Assembly: GCF_021602155.1 (NCBI RefSeq) | Contig: NZ_BQHY01000016.1 | Location: 1 to 64,000 of the forward strand | Origin: Pseudomonas parakoreensis | GTDB taxonomy: Bacteria > Pseudomonadota > Gammaproteobacteria > Pseudomonadales > Pseudomonadaceae | Direction: 5' to 3' | DNA: 64,000 nt | Part shown: piece by piece, positions 9,310 through 19,124 of the stretch | How the letters are laid out: each line of letters begins with the position of its first letter | Numbering within the stretch: the first letter of the stretch is position 1 | Translations under genes and position numbers: made by a program | Notes under the pieces: generated by a model | What the model was told of the DNA's origin: nothing | What the model saw: only the letters and a program-made list of their open reading frames with translations | The model's database searches: none

Positions 9310-9350
9310 ACAAGACCCGTCGCGGGAAACCGCGACGGGTCTTGTCGTTT
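9310..9350 (+). terminator. Strong terminator after the first DUF1127 gene
   Basis: A perfect 15-16-bp GC-rich stem (CAAGACCCGTCGCGG at 9311-9325 and its complement at 9330-9344) closes a GAAA tetraloop and is followed by TCGTTTC. Confidence 0.85.
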
Positions 9351-9367
9351 CAGGGTTCGAAAGGCCC

Positions 9368-9431
9368 GTACAGCAGGTTGTTCAAACAACAGGTACAGTT
9401 CTAAATAATCAAAATCTGAACCAGTACAATT
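9368..9431. promoter_or_regulatory. GTACAG-type motifs upstream of the second DUF1127 gene
   Basis: CGTACAG (9367-9373), GGTACAGTT (9392-9400) and AGTACAATT (9423-9431) resemble the CTGTAC/GTACAG elements before the first DUF1127 gene. The same orientation and sharing by two paralogues point to common regulation. Confidence 0.45.
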
Positions 9432-9508
9432 CTTCATCGGTGTATCTGTCGGCAAAACTGCATCGGGCGCAGCCTGTCCTTAACCCTCCTCGGCTTAAGG
9501 AAAATGCC

Positions 9509-9718
9509 ATGAAAGACTTACAGGATGTTTCGACAGCGTCGATTCAACCCCTCGTTCACTCGCACCTGCTGCGGCGCCTGGTTCGTAGCCTGTGGCAGGG
9601 ATTGGAGCGCGCCAGGACGCGGCGTCTGTTGGCCCAGCTGGGGCAGCGCGACCTCGCGGATCTGGGTCTGAGCCACGCCGATCGGCTCAACGAACTGGAG
9701 AAACCCTTCTGGCGCTAG
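9509..9718 (+). CDS. DUF1127 family small protein, second copy
   Basis: The 69-residue protein ends LADLGLSHADRLNELEKPFWR, matching the C-terminus of the copy 255 bp upstream (both end KPFWR). The middle is arginine-rich (GLERARTRRLLAQLGQRDLA). The start at 9509 follows TAAGGA (9496-9501) at good spacing. The two copies are only moderately similar, so the duplication is not recent. Upstream GTACAG motifs match those of the first copy. No function can be assigned. Confidence 0.82.
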   Translation: MKDLQDVSTASIQPLVHSHLLRRLVRSLWQGLERARTRRLLAQLGQRDLADLGLSHADRLNELEKPFWR

Positions 9719-9851
9719 CATTCTGCCCACTGTCCGAACCTTGCGCGCAGGCCTAATATCCATGGCAGAACGTGGCGAATCTTCTGTAACCCGCGTCTGA
9801 GTCTCAGACACAAGCCACCTCTCAATACGGTTTACTATCAGGAGATACACC

Positions 9852-10169
9852 ATGTCCCGTCTTCGCCTGCTCAGCGCTGCCGCCTTGCTGGCCGTGGCTG
9901 CCAACGCCAGTGCCTCGAGCTTCATCGTCACCACCGACGCCGTGGTTGGCGCGCTGAAGTCCTCCTCGGACGCCACGTCCGACGTCAGCTCTTCGCTGCG
10001 TGACAACAAGGTCGTGATCGCCGCCCGTGACGACGCAGCCAGCTTCGTCGCCAGCGAAGGCCAGATCCGCGGCGTCAAACTGGAAAGCGCCCTGGACCTG
10101 ATCCGCCACCAGGCACCACAACTGAACGCGACCGACTTCCAACTGGCGCAAGCCATTCTGGCGATCTGA
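9852..10169 (+). CDS. DUF2388 family secreted protein, copy 1
   Basis: This 105-residue protein has a cleavable signal peptide (LLSAAALLAVAANASASS) and a DUF2388 mature part of about 80 residues. The conserved core is DDAASFVASEGQIRG.KLESAL..IR, ending with LAQAILAI. It is the first of three tandem paralogues that lead into a DUF4105 gene. ATG 9852 follows CAGGAGA at 9840-9846. Function is unknown; the family is almost confined to pseudomonads. Confidence 0.85.
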   Translation: MSRLRLLSAAALLAVAANASASSFIVTTDAVVGALKSSSDATSDVSSSLRDNKVVIAARDDAASFVASEGQIRGVKLESALDLIRHQAPQLNATDFQLAQAILAI

Positions 10170-10184
10170 TCAGACGTTGCCGGA

Positions 10185-10207
10185 CGGGACACGCCAGTCG
10201 TGTCCCG
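10185..10207 (+). terminator. Hairpin between DUF2388 copies 1 and 2
   Basis: CGGGACACG (10185-10193) pairs with CGTGTCCCG (10199-10207) around a 5-nt loop. There is no clear T-run, so it may be a weak terminator or an mRNA-stabilising structure that lets copy 1 be expressed separately. Confidence 0.45.
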
Positions 10208-10276
10208 ATGTTTCGCCACTGGCTCTGGCCCGGGCATTACGCTAGCCTTGAGACTCGCTAACCGTTATCGAGTCCC

Positions 10277-10585
10277 ATGCGTTTTCTGACCAACCTGCTT
10301 ATCCCTTGTGCCTTGTTCAGCGCCTGCTGGGCGACGTCGGTCGATGCCTTTGATGTCTCCACGCAAAATACTGTGGTGACGGTATGGGCCACCGGAATGG
10401 TGTCTTCCGCGCCATTCGACCGTAAACTGATCATCGCCGCTCACGATGACGCGGCGGCGTTTGTCGCCAGTGACGGCGAATTGCGCGGCGCGCAGCTCGA
10501 ATCCGCCCTGCATTACCTGCGCAAATCCCGACCAAAACTTCATGTCAGCGACCTTGAACTGGCACAGGCAATTCTCGTCCAATAG
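10277..10585 (+). CDS. DUF2388 family secreted protein, copy 2
   Basis: The 102-residue protein has signal peptide MRFLTNLLIPCALFSACWA and the same core as its neighbours: DDAAAFVASDGELRGAQLES, then ALHYLR and LAQAILVQ at the end. It contains two cysteines only within the signal region. It lies between two paralogues on the same strand, 107 bp after copy 1 and 42 bp before copy 3. Function unknown. Confidence 0.83.
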   Translation: MRFLTNLLIPCALFSACWATSVDAFDVSTQNTVVTVWATGMVSSAPFDRKLIIAAHDDAAAFVASDGELRGAQLESALHYLRKSRPKLHVSDLELAQAILVQ

Positions 10586-10627
10586 TTATCCTGATCCCTA
10601 GTCATCATTGCCCTCCGGAGTCGTTCC

Positions 10628-10948
10628 ATGCGTAGCCCGCTGATTGCTGCCGCCCTTGGCCTGTTTTTATTGGCCGACGTGGCCCAGGCGCACACCCTGG
10701 TAGCCACCAGTAACATCATCGTTCGTGCCTCCCAGCGCACCATCGATTTCACCTCCGATACCACCACGTCGATTCGCGATTCGAAAATCATCCGCGAAGC
10801 CCATGACGATGCCGCCAGTTTTGTTGCCACCAACGGCGATATCCGTGGTGCGCACCTGGAAGCCGCCCTCAACACCTTGCGCACGCGAGTGCCGGAAGCC
10901 CGCGACGCCAGCGATCAGGTGCTCGCCGAAGCCATTCTTGCCCTGTGA
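10628..10948 (+). CDS. DUF2388 family secreted protein, copy 3
   Basis: The 106-residue protein has signal peptide LIAAALGLFLLADVAQA and core DDAASFVATNGDIRGAHLEA, ending LAEAILAL. A CTCCGGAG stretch before the start provides the ribosome-binding site. Its stop overlaps the GTG start of the downstream DUF4105 gene by GTGA, so the two are translationally coupled. This is the copy most closely tied to the large periplasmic protein. Confidence 0.85.
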   Translation: MRSPLIAAALGLFLLADVAQAHTLVATSNIIVRASQRTIDFTSDTTTSIRDSKIIREAHDDAASFVATNGDIRGAHLEAALNTLRTRVPEARDASDQVLAEAILAL

Positions 10949-12906
10949 AGTCACTCGGCGCCTGGCTACTGGCCGGGGCGTTGTTGCTGCTTGGCAACAG
11001 CGCCCACGCCAGCCTGCAACTGCGGCTCAAGACCGACGGCCTGAGCCCCGCCCAGCAACAGGCCAGTCAGGCGCTGCTCGATGAAGCGATGCAGAAGCTG
11101 CCGCCCAGCTTCGTCGAACAGCTGGACCGGCGCATCGACGTCGGCTGGTCCGACGACATGCCCGGCAACGCCTACGGCCAGGCGACCCTGGTTGCCGAAC
11201 TCGACCTGAACCGCAAACTGCTCGCCGGCCTCACCGACGGCAGCGCGGCCAAAGAAAAAACCAATCGCCCTCACGGCACCGTGCGCCAGGAACTGCTGGC
11301 AACCGTGTTGCACGAGCTCACCCACATTTATGACCGCGCGCGCCTGTGGCCCACCGCCGAGCGCACGCTGATCCAACGCTGCACTCGCCGCAGCAACAGC
11401 GCCGGCCTGATCGGCATTCCCGACGAGTGTCGCGGCCAGACCGAACGCCGCTTCACCCTCAGCGATGACCCGCGCCTGCTCGACCTCGCCGGCTGGCAAC
11501 AGTACGTCGGGCGGCGCGGCGAGCGTGAACAGCACAACCGCCAGGTGGCCCGCAGCCCGGATCTGTACGAGATTTCCAGTCCGAAAGAGTTTGTCGCGGT
11601 CAACATGGAGTATTTCCTCCTCGACCCGAGCTACGCCTGCCGCCGTCCTGCGCTCTACCGCTACTACAAGGAGCGCTTCGGCTGGGCACCACCGGCCAGG
11701 GACACCTGCAGCAACACCTTCGCCTTCCTCAATGCCGGCAACGACTTCGCCAAACAGCCACTGGGACAGGTCGATCCGGAGCGGGTGTATGCCGTCGACT
11801 ACCTGCTGGCCGAAGCCAACCAGAATTGGGTCAGCCGCTGGGGCCACAGCATGCTGCGCCTGGTGATCTGTGCGCCGGGACGACCACGGGGCCCGGATTG
11901 CCGGCTCGACCTCGACCAGCATCTGGTGTTGTCGTACCGCGCATTTGTCGGTGACGTGCAGCTGTCGAGCTGGGACGGACTGGTCGGCAAGTACCCGTCA
12001 CGGCTATTCGTGCTGCCACTCGCCCAGGTCATCGACGAATACACCAAGACCGAACTGCGCAGCCTCGCTTCGGTACCGCTGAACCTGTCGCGCAAGGAAA
12101 TTGCAGAGGTGGTCGAACACGCCGCCGAGATGCACTGGAGTTACGACGGCAACTACTTTTTCCTGTCCAACAACTGCGCCGTGGAAAGCCTCAAGCTGTT
12201 GCGCAGCGGCAGCAATAACAAGCAACTGATTGGCCTGGACAGCATCATGCCCAACGGTTTGCTTGAAGTGCTCAAAGGCCGTGGCCTGGCCGACACCAGC
12301 GTGCTCGACAATCCCAAGGAAGCTCTGCGCCTGGGTTATCGCTTCGATTCGTTCCGCGATCGCTATCAGGCGATGTTCGATGTCTTGAAGAAGCAGTTGC
12401 CGATCAAACAGACCACCGTCGAGGACTGGCTATCGCTGTCTGCCGAAGAACGCCGGCAGTGGTTCGAGCGCGCAGACCTGCGCACCAGTGCAGCGTTGTT
12501 GCTGTTGGAACAGGCGAGTTATCGCCGCCAGTTGCTGCTGGCCCAGGATGAGGTCAAGCAACGCTACCTCGGTGCCCGGGAGCTGGAGAACGGTGGCATG
12601 GACAAGGCCAACGCAACCCTGCAGGAAATTCTCGCCAACAGTGGCTTCCTCAGTCGTCCGGCGGAACTGCTCGACAGCCGCGGTTACGGTTTGCCGCAAC
12701 CGAGCGAGTTCAAGCGCCTGCAGGACGAAAGCAGCCAGCGCCAGAAGCAACTGCTGGCGCTGAGCGGTGATCTGGACAAGGAAGTGCGCAAGTTGCTGGA
12801 GCCCAAGCGAGCGGCCGAGATTGCCGCCAGTGAAGCCAACGTGAAGCAGATCGGCGAGCATCTGCGTAAATTGCACAAGGCCTCCGGTGGACTGGAATTG
12901 CCCTGA
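10945..12906 (+). CDS. Large periplasmic protein with HExxH motif and DUF4105 (Lnb_N-like) domain
   Basis: The 653-residue protein has a signal peptide ending NSAHA (about residue 22). The N-terminal part carries LHELTHIYDRAR, an HExxH zincin-type motif with H123, E124 and H127. The middle part is a DUF4105 domain with RWGHSMLRL (H301) and SNNCAVESL (C411), a His/Cys pair arranged like papain-type folds. The C-terminal 200 residues are charged and helical. The GTG at 10945 overlaps the stop of the third DUF2388 gene. Peptidase activity is an inference from motifs; no substrate is known. The DUF2388 proteins are natural candidates for partners or substrates. Confidence 0.82.
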   Translation: MKSLGAWLLAGALLLLGNSAHASLQLRLKTDGLSPAQQQASQALLDEAMQKLPPSFVEQLDRRIDVGWSDDMPGNAYGQATLVAELDLNRKLLAGLTDGSAAKEKTNRPHGTVRQELLATVLHELTHIYDRARLWPTAERTLIQRCTRRSNSAGLIGIPDECRGQTERRFTLSDDPRLLDLAGWQQYVGRRGEREQHNRQVARSPDLYEISSPKEFVAVNMEYFLLDPSYACRRPALYRYYKERFGWAPPARDTCSNTFAFLNAGNDFAKQPLGQVDPERVYAVDYLLAEANQNWVSRWGHSMLRLVICAPGRPRGPDCRLDLDQHLVLSYRAFVGDVQLSSWDGLVGKYPSRLFVLPLAQVIDEYTKTELRSLASVPLNLSRKEIAEVVEHAAEMHWSYDGNYFFLSNNCAVESLKLLRSGSNNKQLIGLDSIMPNGLLEVLKGRGLADTSVLDNPKEALRLGYRFDSFRDRYQAMFDVLKKQLPIKQTTVEDWLSLSAEERRQWFERADLRTSAALLLLEQASYRRQLLLAQDEVKQRYLGARELENGGMDKANATLQEILANSGFLSRPAELLDSRGYGLPQPSEFKRLQDESSQRQKQLLALSGDLDKEVRKLLEPKRAAEIAASEANVKQIGEHLRKLHKASGGLELP

Positions 12907-12929
12907 GACAGAAGGCTGGAATTGAATCC

Positions 12930-13039
12930 TGTGGCGAGGGAGCTTGCTCCCGCTCGGCTGCGCAGCAGTCGCAAATTGGCTGACTGCCGAATGTTCAGGG
13001 CCGCTCCGCGCCCCATCGGGAGCAAGCTCCCTCGCTACA
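12930..13039. repeat. REP pair (GAGGGAGCTTGCTCCC family)
   Basis: GTGGCGAGGGAGCTTGCTCC (from 12930) and an inverted partner GGAGCAAGCTCCCTCGC (to about 13036) flank about 65 bp of unrelated sequence. It is a Pseudomonas REP doublet (REPIN-like) between convergent genes. Confidence 0.8.
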
Positions 13040-13054
13040 GATGACCGTGTCAGA

Positions 13055-13495
13055 TCAGTACAAAACACCGTCCAGAATTTCGTAAACGATCCCGGTACCC
13101 ACCGCGATCAGCACAATGTCCCCACCGGCCCGGCGCCACTCATAACCCGGATACACCGGCAGACGGCTCAGCGCCCGCCCGTCCAGCCGCTCGCCATAGT
13201 AACCGTGCGGCAACGGTCGGCCGCGTTCCAGATGGATGCCCGGCGGTGGCGGAGCGCCACGTACGAAGTAGCCGTGGTTGTCGCGAATGGTCTGCCGCAC
13301 CGGGCCGAAGTCGTGTGGCGGGCCACCACGGTGATCGTTCTGCGGACCACGGTGATCGTCACCACGGTTATCGTAGTGGCCCGGTTGCGGGCCGCCGTGG
13401 TCATGATCATCGCGTGGATCGGCGCTGGCCAGCAGCGGCGTCGCGCTGAGCATCAGCACGCCCAGCCCGGCAATCAGACGTTTCGGCATTTTCAT
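13055..13495 (-). CDS. CigR/RcnB-like periplasmic protein
   Basis: The 146-residue protein has signal peptide MPKRLIAGLGVLMLSATPLLASA, then a low-complexity stretch rich in Asp, His and Gly (DDHDHGGPQPGH, HRGPQNDHRGG). The C-terminal RcnB-like domain contains GYYGERLDGRALSRLPVYPG and ends with a hydrophobic IVLIAVGTGIVYEILDGVLY. Proteins of this kind are annotated as CigR-type anti-virulence or RcnB-type metal-related factors. The His/Asp-rich part could bind metal. The start at 13495 is chosen; an upstream in-frame ATG at 13510 is possible. Confidence 0.75.
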   Translation of the reverse strand: MKMPKRLIAGLGVLMLSATPLLASADPRDDHDHGGPQPGHYDNRGDDHRGPQNDHRGGPPHDFGPVRQTIRDNHGYFVRGAPPPPGIHLERGRPLPHGYYGERLDGRALSRLPVYPGYEWRRAGGDIVLIAVGTGIVYEILDGVLY

Positions 13496-13522
13496 CGGGT
13501 CTTTCCTCACGGCACCAACAGC

Positions 13523-13556
13523 AAAAAAGGGATTCAGAACGTGGTTCTGAATCCCT
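13523..13556 (-). terminator. Terminator of trpBA
   Basis: On the minus strand AGGGATTCAGAAC pairs perfectly with GTTCTGAATCCCT around a 3-nt loop and is followed by TTTTTTGC. It lies about 60 bp after the trpA stop codon. Confidence 0.88.
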
Positions 13557-13618
13557 CGGTCTTGCTCAATTAGGCTGTGTTGCGAGGTGCTAATTCCTCT
13601 GTATCAGGAACTTTACCT

Positions 13619-14430
13619 TCAACTGACGCGGGCCTGACGCACGCCTTCGGACAGCGCCTTGCACAGACCCAGCACACCATCGACCGCCTGCACCGGCGTG
13701 GTCGCATTGGCGATGTGATCGATCAGTGCCGAGCCCACCACCACACCGTCCGCCAGGCGGGCGATGGACGCCGCCTGCTCCGGAGTACGGATACCGAAGC
13801 CGATGCTGATCGGCAGATCAGTGTGTCGACGCAGGCGAGCCACCGCTTCTTCGACATGCTCCAGAGTTGCGGCACCGGCACCGGTCACACCGGCCACCGA
13901 CACGTAGTAAACGAAGCCCGAGCTGCCATTGAGCACTTTCGGCAGACGCGCATCGTCCGTGGTCGGGGTGGTCAGGCGGATGAAGTCCAGACCGGCAGCC
14001 TGTGCCGGGTCGCACAGTTCATTATTGTGCTCTGGCGGCATGTCGACCACGATCAGACCGTCGACGCCCGCTTCCTTGGCATCAGCGATGAAACGTTCAA
14101 CGCCATACATGTGGATCGGGTTGAAGTAGCCCATCAGTACCAGCGGCGTGTCGCTGTTGCCTTCGCGGAACTCACGCACCATCTGCAGGGTTTTCGCCAG
14201 ATTCTGCCTGGCGCCCAAGGCACGGATGTTCGCCAGTTGAATTGCCGGGCCGTCGGCCATCGGGTCAGTGAACGGCATGCCCAGCTCGATCACGTCGGCG
14301 CCAGCGCCGGGCAGGCCTTTGAGGATCGCCAGCGAGGTGTCGTAGTCCGGATCACCGGCGGTGACGAAGGTCACCAGCGCGGCGCGATTCTGTTGCTTGA
14401 GGTCGGCAAAACGGGTTTGCAGGCGGCTCA

Positions 14431-14431
<1 letters not shown>
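13619..14431 (-). CDS. trpA: Tryptophan synthase alpha chain
   Basis: The 270-residue TIM-barrel subunit cleaves indole-3-glycerol phosphate to indole and glyceraldehyde-3-phosphate. Visible signatures are [40 protein letters not shown] with the catalytic glutamate, and [13 protein letters not shown]. Its start shares one base with the trpB stop (TGATG), the usual coupling in a trpBA pair. Indole is channelled to TrpB. Regulation is expected through the divergent trpI. Confidence 0.97.
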
Positions 14432-15777
<1,346 letters not shown>

Positions 15778-16695
15778 ATGAGCCATGACCTTCCCCCGCT
15801 GAATGCCTTGCGCGCATTCGAAGCCACCGCCCGACTGAACAGCGTCAGTCAGGCGGCCGAGCAGCTGCACGTCACTCATGGCGCAGTCAGCCGGCAGCTC
15901 AAAGTGCTTGAAGCGCATCTGGGCGTGAGCCTGTTCGTCAAGGATGGTCGCGGCTTGAAACTCACAGATGCCGGAGCTCGTCTGCGCGATGCCAGCGGCG
16001 AGGCCTTTGATCGCTTGCGCAGTGTGTGTGCCGAGCTGACGCAGAGCACCGCTGACGCGCCGTTCGTGCTTGGCTGCTCGGGAAGCCTGTTGGCGCGCTG
16101 GTTCATTCCACGCCTGGGCCGGCTGAATGCCGACCTGCCGGACTTGCGTCTGCACCTGTCGGCTGGCGAAGGTGATCTCGATCCACGGCGCCCGGGTCTC
16201 GATGCCTTGCTGCTCTTCGCCGAGCCACCATGGCCGGCAGACATGCAGGTCTACGAACTGGCCGCAGAACGCATCGGCCCGGTGCTGAGCCCGCTGTTCA
16301 GCGGTCATCAACGCCTGCAGGCAGCGCCGGCGTCAGCCTTGCTCAGCGAGCCGCTGCTGCACACCACATCGCGTCCGCAAGCCTGGCCGAGCTGGGCACA
16401 GCAAAATCACCTCGACGCCAAGGCGTTGAAGTTGGGGCAAGGTTTTGAGCATTTGTATTATCTGCTGGAAGCCGCAGTGGCCGGACTTGGCGTGGCAATC
16501 GCGCCCGAGCCGCTGGTGGCCGAAGACCTGAAGGCCGGTCGCCTGGTTGCACCGTGGGGCTTCTGCGAAACCCCGGCGCAACTGGCGTTGTGGCTACCCA
16601 AGCGCGCCGCAGACGGGCGCGCCCGGCAACTGGCGCAATGGCTCAAGAACGAGCTGCGCCAGACGGATCACTCGCCGCGCTTGAACAGCAGGTAA
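15778..16695 (+). CDS. trpI: LysR-family activator of trpBA
   Basis: The 305-residue LysR regulator starts [20 protein letters not shown] and has the helix-turn-helix [20 protein letters not shown] at about residues 22-41. The ATG at 15778 fits the family; a TTG at 15754 would add eight residues. TrpI proteins sense indoleglycerol phosphate and activate the divergent trpBA. The 3' end overlaps the convergent DUF883 gene by 28 bp. Confidence 0.92.
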   Translation: MSHDLPPLNALRAFEATARLNSVSQAAEQLHVTHGAVSRQLKVLEAHLGVSLFVKDGRGLKLTDAGARLRDASGEAFDRLRSVCAELTQSTADAPFVLGCSGSLLARWFIPRLGRLNADLPDLRLHLSAGEGDLDPRRPGLDALLLFAEPPWPADMQVYELAAERIGPVLSPLFSGHQRLQAAPASALLSEPLLHTTSRPQAWPSWAQQNHLDAKALKLGQGFEHLYYLLEAAVAGLGVAIAPEPLVAEDLKAGRLVAPWGFCETPAQLALWLPKRAADGRARQLAQWLKNELRQTDHSPRLNSR

Positions 16696-16994
16696 GCGGC
16701 CAGCAGACCGATTGCACCGACGGCCACACCGGCAGTGGTCCAAGGATGTTCCTGAGCGTAATCGCGGGTGGCGATGCCGGTCTCGCGGGTTTTCACTTTG
16801 ACTTCTTCATAGGCGTCGCTGAGCAGGCTGCGCGAATGTTTCAGCGCGCTTTCAGCGTTGCTCTTGAGTGCCTTGAGCGTCTTGCGCGACTCGTCCGAAG
16901 CATCGTCTTTGAGGCTTTCCAACGATTTGAGCAGACTCTCGATCTCGGCTTCCATGCTTTGCAACGAGGCTTTACGTAAAGAGGTGTTGGCCAT
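16668..16994 (-). CDS. DUF883 (ElaB/YqjD-like) membrane-anchored protein
   Basis: The 108-residue protein is a long charged helix ([20 protein letters not shown] and following) ending in a C-terminal transmembrane segment ([19 protein letters not shown]) and KRGE. This is the DUF883 layout of E. coli ElaB/YqjD, inner-membrane proteins that bind ribosomes in stationary phase. The start at 16994 follows GGAGAG. Its 3' end overlaps the end of trpI on the other strand. The ribosome role is inferred from homologues. Confidence 0.85.
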   Translation of the reverse strand: MANTSLRKASLQSMEAEIESLLKSLESLKDDASDESRKTLKALKSNAESALKHSRSLLSDAYEEVKVKTRETGIATRDYAQEHPWTTAGVAVGAIGLLAAYLLFKRGE

Positions 16995-17151
16995 GGTGGC
17001 TCTCCTGCATTGGTGATGAGTGGCGTGTGTTGGTTGGGACTTCAGCAGTTTGAGAAAGTGCAGAAAATCTGAACTTCGCTTGCATCGAGCCGCCGAAATC
17101 AACAGTGCAGATTCACTGCTAGTCTCAAATCCACACGTCAAGGAGATCGCC

Positions 17152-17367
17152 ATGAGTGACCATCACACCTACAAGAAAGTCGAGCTGGTCGGCTCGTCCA
17201 CCAGCAGCATCGAAGACGCCATCAACAACGCGCTGGCCGAAGCCAACAAGAGCATCAAGCATCTGGAGTGGTTTGAAGTGGTCGAGACGCGTGGCCACAT
17301 CAAGGACGGCAAGGCTGCGCATTTCCAGGTAACCCTCAAAGTCGGCTTCCGCATTGCCAGCAGCTGA
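17152..17367 (+). CDS. Dodecin
   Basis: The 71-residue protein matches the dodecin family: [20 protein letters not shown] at the start, the tryptophan in [13 protein letters not shown] near residue 40, and VTLKVGFRI at the end. Dodecins form hollow dodecamers that store flavins or CoA. AAGGAG lies 7 bp before the ATG. A GAACTT hexamer at 17071-17076 resembles the -35 of AlgU promoters, but its -10 partner is poor. Confidence 0.93.
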   Translation: MSDHHTYKKVELVGSSTSSIEDAINNALAEANKSIKHLEWFEVVETRGHIKDGKAAHFQVTLKVGFRIASS

Positions 17368-17491
17368 GTTTGGGCTACGCTTCTGAACTTGCGCGCTGGC
17401 CGAGTGCCATAGGAATGGCAAAGCGCTACAAGGTGAGCGCATCGGCATAGCCGGTGCCCGCCTCTTTTAATCCGACCAGGGAGTGCGACCG

Positions 17492-17716
17492 ATGAAGAAG
17501 TTCATATTGGCAGTAGGTTTGTTGAGCCTTGCGGGTGGCGCGTTGGCTGCTGGCAAGCCTTGTGAAGAGTTGAAAAGCGAGATTGCGGCGAAACTGGATG
17601 CCAAGCACGTTTCCGGGTATTCGCTGGAAGTCGTCGACAAGGGTGCGGCCGCAGACGGCAAAGTCGTCGGCACCTGTGAAGGCGGCGCCAAGGAAATCGT
17701 CTACAAACGCGGTTGA
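17492..17716 (+). CDS. DUF1161 family secreted protein, copy 1
   Basis: The 74-residue protein has signal peptide MKKFILAVGLLSLAGGALA and a DUF1161 mature domain with two conserved cysteines, in KPCEELKSEI and VGTCEGGAKEIVY, probably forming a disulfide. ATG 17492 follows CAGGGAG. It is followed by a strong terminator. A second DUF1161 gene lies 2.1 kb downstream. Function unknown. Confidence 0.85.
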   Translation: MKKFILAVGLLSLAGGALAAGKPCEELKSEIAAKLDAKHVSGYSLEVVDKGAAADGKVVGTCEGGAKEIVYKRG

Positions 17717-17731
17717 TTGCGCCTGAAATGC

Positions 17732-17761
17732 AAAAGCCGACGCGAAGGCGTCGGCTTTTTT
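17732..17761 (+). terminator. Terminator of the first DUF1161 gene
   Basis: AAAGCCGACGC and GCGTCGGCTTTTTT form a stem around GAAG, 16 bp after the stop codon. Confidence 0.9.
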
Positions 17762-17780
17762 GTGGGCGATGATTTACATG

Positions 17781-17872
17781 CAGGAGCTGCGGCACGCTGC
17801 GATCTTTTGATCGTGGCTTTGAAAAATCAGATCAAAAGATCGCAGCCTCGTTTCACTCGACAGCTCCTACAG
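17781..17872. repeat. REP pair, AGGAGCTGC...GATCTTTTG family, copy 1
   Basis: An AGGAGCTGCGGCACGCTGCG arm with GATCTTTTGATC is followed by an inverted arm GATCAAAAGATCGCAGCCTC...GACAGCTCCTAC. It lies between convergent genes. Related copies are at 34851, 44585, 49681 and 53551. Confidence 0.85.
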
Positions 17873-17882
17873 GGCGCCGCGT

Positions 17883-18884
17883 TTATCCTTTCATGACCTG
17901 CGCCAGCAGTTCGTAGGAATGTACGCGATCGGCGTGTTCATAGAGATCGCAAGTGAAAATCAGCTCGTCGGCCTGGGTCTGCTCGACCAGCACTTCCAGT
18001 TTCGCGCGAATCTTCTGCGGGCTGCCAACCATCGCCAGGCCGAGGAAATCCCCCACCGCCTCGCGCTCATGGGGCAGCCACAGGCCGTCCATGGTTTTAA
18101 CCGGCGGACGCTGCACCAGACTCTGCCCACGCATCAACGCGAGGATTCGCTGGTACACCGAGGTCGCCAGATAATCGGCCTGCTCATCGGTATCCGCCGC
18201 CACCAGCGGCACCCCGAGCATCACGTACGGTTTATCGAGCACCGCCGAAGGCTTGAAGTGGTTGCGATAGACGCGAATCGCCTCATGCATGAAACGTGGA
18301 GCGAAGTGCGAGGCGAAGGCGTAAGGCAAGCCGCGCTCACCGGCCAGTTGCGCACTGAACAGGCTGGAGCCGAGCAGCCAGATCGGCACATGGGTGCCGG
18401 TGCCGGGCATCGCGATCACCCGCTGGTCCGGGGTACGCGGGCCGAGGAAACGCGCCAGCTCGGCAACGTCTTCCGGGAAATCATCGGCACTGCCGGAACG
18501 TTCGCGGCGCAGGGCGCGGGCCGTCATCTGGTCGGAGCCGGGCGCGCGGCCCAGCCCCAGATCGATGCGTCCCGGGTACAGGCTTTCAAGAGTGCCGAAC
18601 TGCTCGGCGATCACCAGCGGTGCGTGGTTGGGCAGCATTACTCCGCCAGAGCCGACGCGAATCGTCGAAGTCCCCCCGGCCAGATATCCCAACAGCACCG
18701 AGGTGGCGGAGCTGACGATGCCGTCCATGTTGTGGTGCTCGGCCACCCAGAAGCGGGTGTAGCCGAATTTCTCGACGTGCTGCGCCAGGTCCAGCGAGTT
18801 GCGCAGCGATTGCGCCGGGCTACCGTTCTCGCGCACCGGCACCAGATCGAGGGTGGAAAACTTTACGTCGGACAGTTGCTTCAT
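17883..18884 (-). CDS. LLM-class FMN-dependent oxidoreductase (luciferase-like)
   Basis: The 333-residue protein belongs to the bacterial luciferase-like flavin monooxygenases: [20 protein letters not shown] at the start, [20 protein letters not shown] near residue 44, then [14 protein letters not shown] near residue 106. The AEHHN motif is typical of the MsnO8 subgroup. The substrate is unknown. It is transcribed alone, and the gene upstream on the other strand is osmC. Confidence 0.88.
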   Translation of the reverse strand: MKQLSDVKFSTLDLVPVRENGSPAQSLRNSLDLAQHVEKFGYTRFWVAEHHNMDGIVSSATSVLLGYLAGGTSTIRVGSGGVMLPNHAPLVIAEQFGTLESLYPGRIDLGLGRAPGSDQMTARALRRERSGSADDFPEDVAELARFLGPRTPDQRVIAMPGTGTHVPIWLLGSSLFSAQLAGERGLPYAFASHFAPRFMHEAIRVYRNHFKPSAVLDKPYVMLGVPLVAADTDEQADYLATSVYQRILALMRGQSLVQRPPVKTMDGLWLPHEREAVGDFLGLAMVGSPQKIRAKLEVLVEQTQADELIFTCDLYEHADRVHSYELLAQVMKG

Positions 18885-19035
18885 AAACCTGCGTCTCCGA
18901 GTGGGGTGCAGGTTTTTTCTTGCGAACGAAAACCTGCCGAATTCATAAGCGTGTTCTGTGCAATGAGGGCATATACCCGAGTTTCAATAGCTGAGGGAAA
19001 AATCCTACTAAAAAAGTCAACGATTCACCTGAGCT

Positions 19036-19063
19036 GAACTTTGTCCCGGCGTCTATCCTCAGA
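19036..19063 (+). promoter_or_regulatory. AlgU (sigma-22)-type promoter of osmC
   Basis: GAACTT (19036-19041), a 17-bp spacer and TCAGA (19059-19063) match the AlgU/RpoE consensus GAACTT-N16/17-TCtgA. It lies 61 bp before the osmC start. osmC is known to be AlgU-regulated in P. aeruginosa. Confidence 0.75.
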
Positions 19064-19124
19064 AGCCTTGCAAGCAAAAACCACTACGGCGCGGCGTTCC
19101 GCGCCAGTTCTTGAGGAGGCAGAC

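Noticed and set aside
10185-10207. A riboswitch between DUF2388 genes
   Set aside because: Only one simple hairpin is present, with no aptamer-like conserved structure.
17071-17098. AlgU promoter for the dodecin gene
   Set aside because: GAACTT is present but the -10 position reads CGAAA, too far from consensus to call as a feature.
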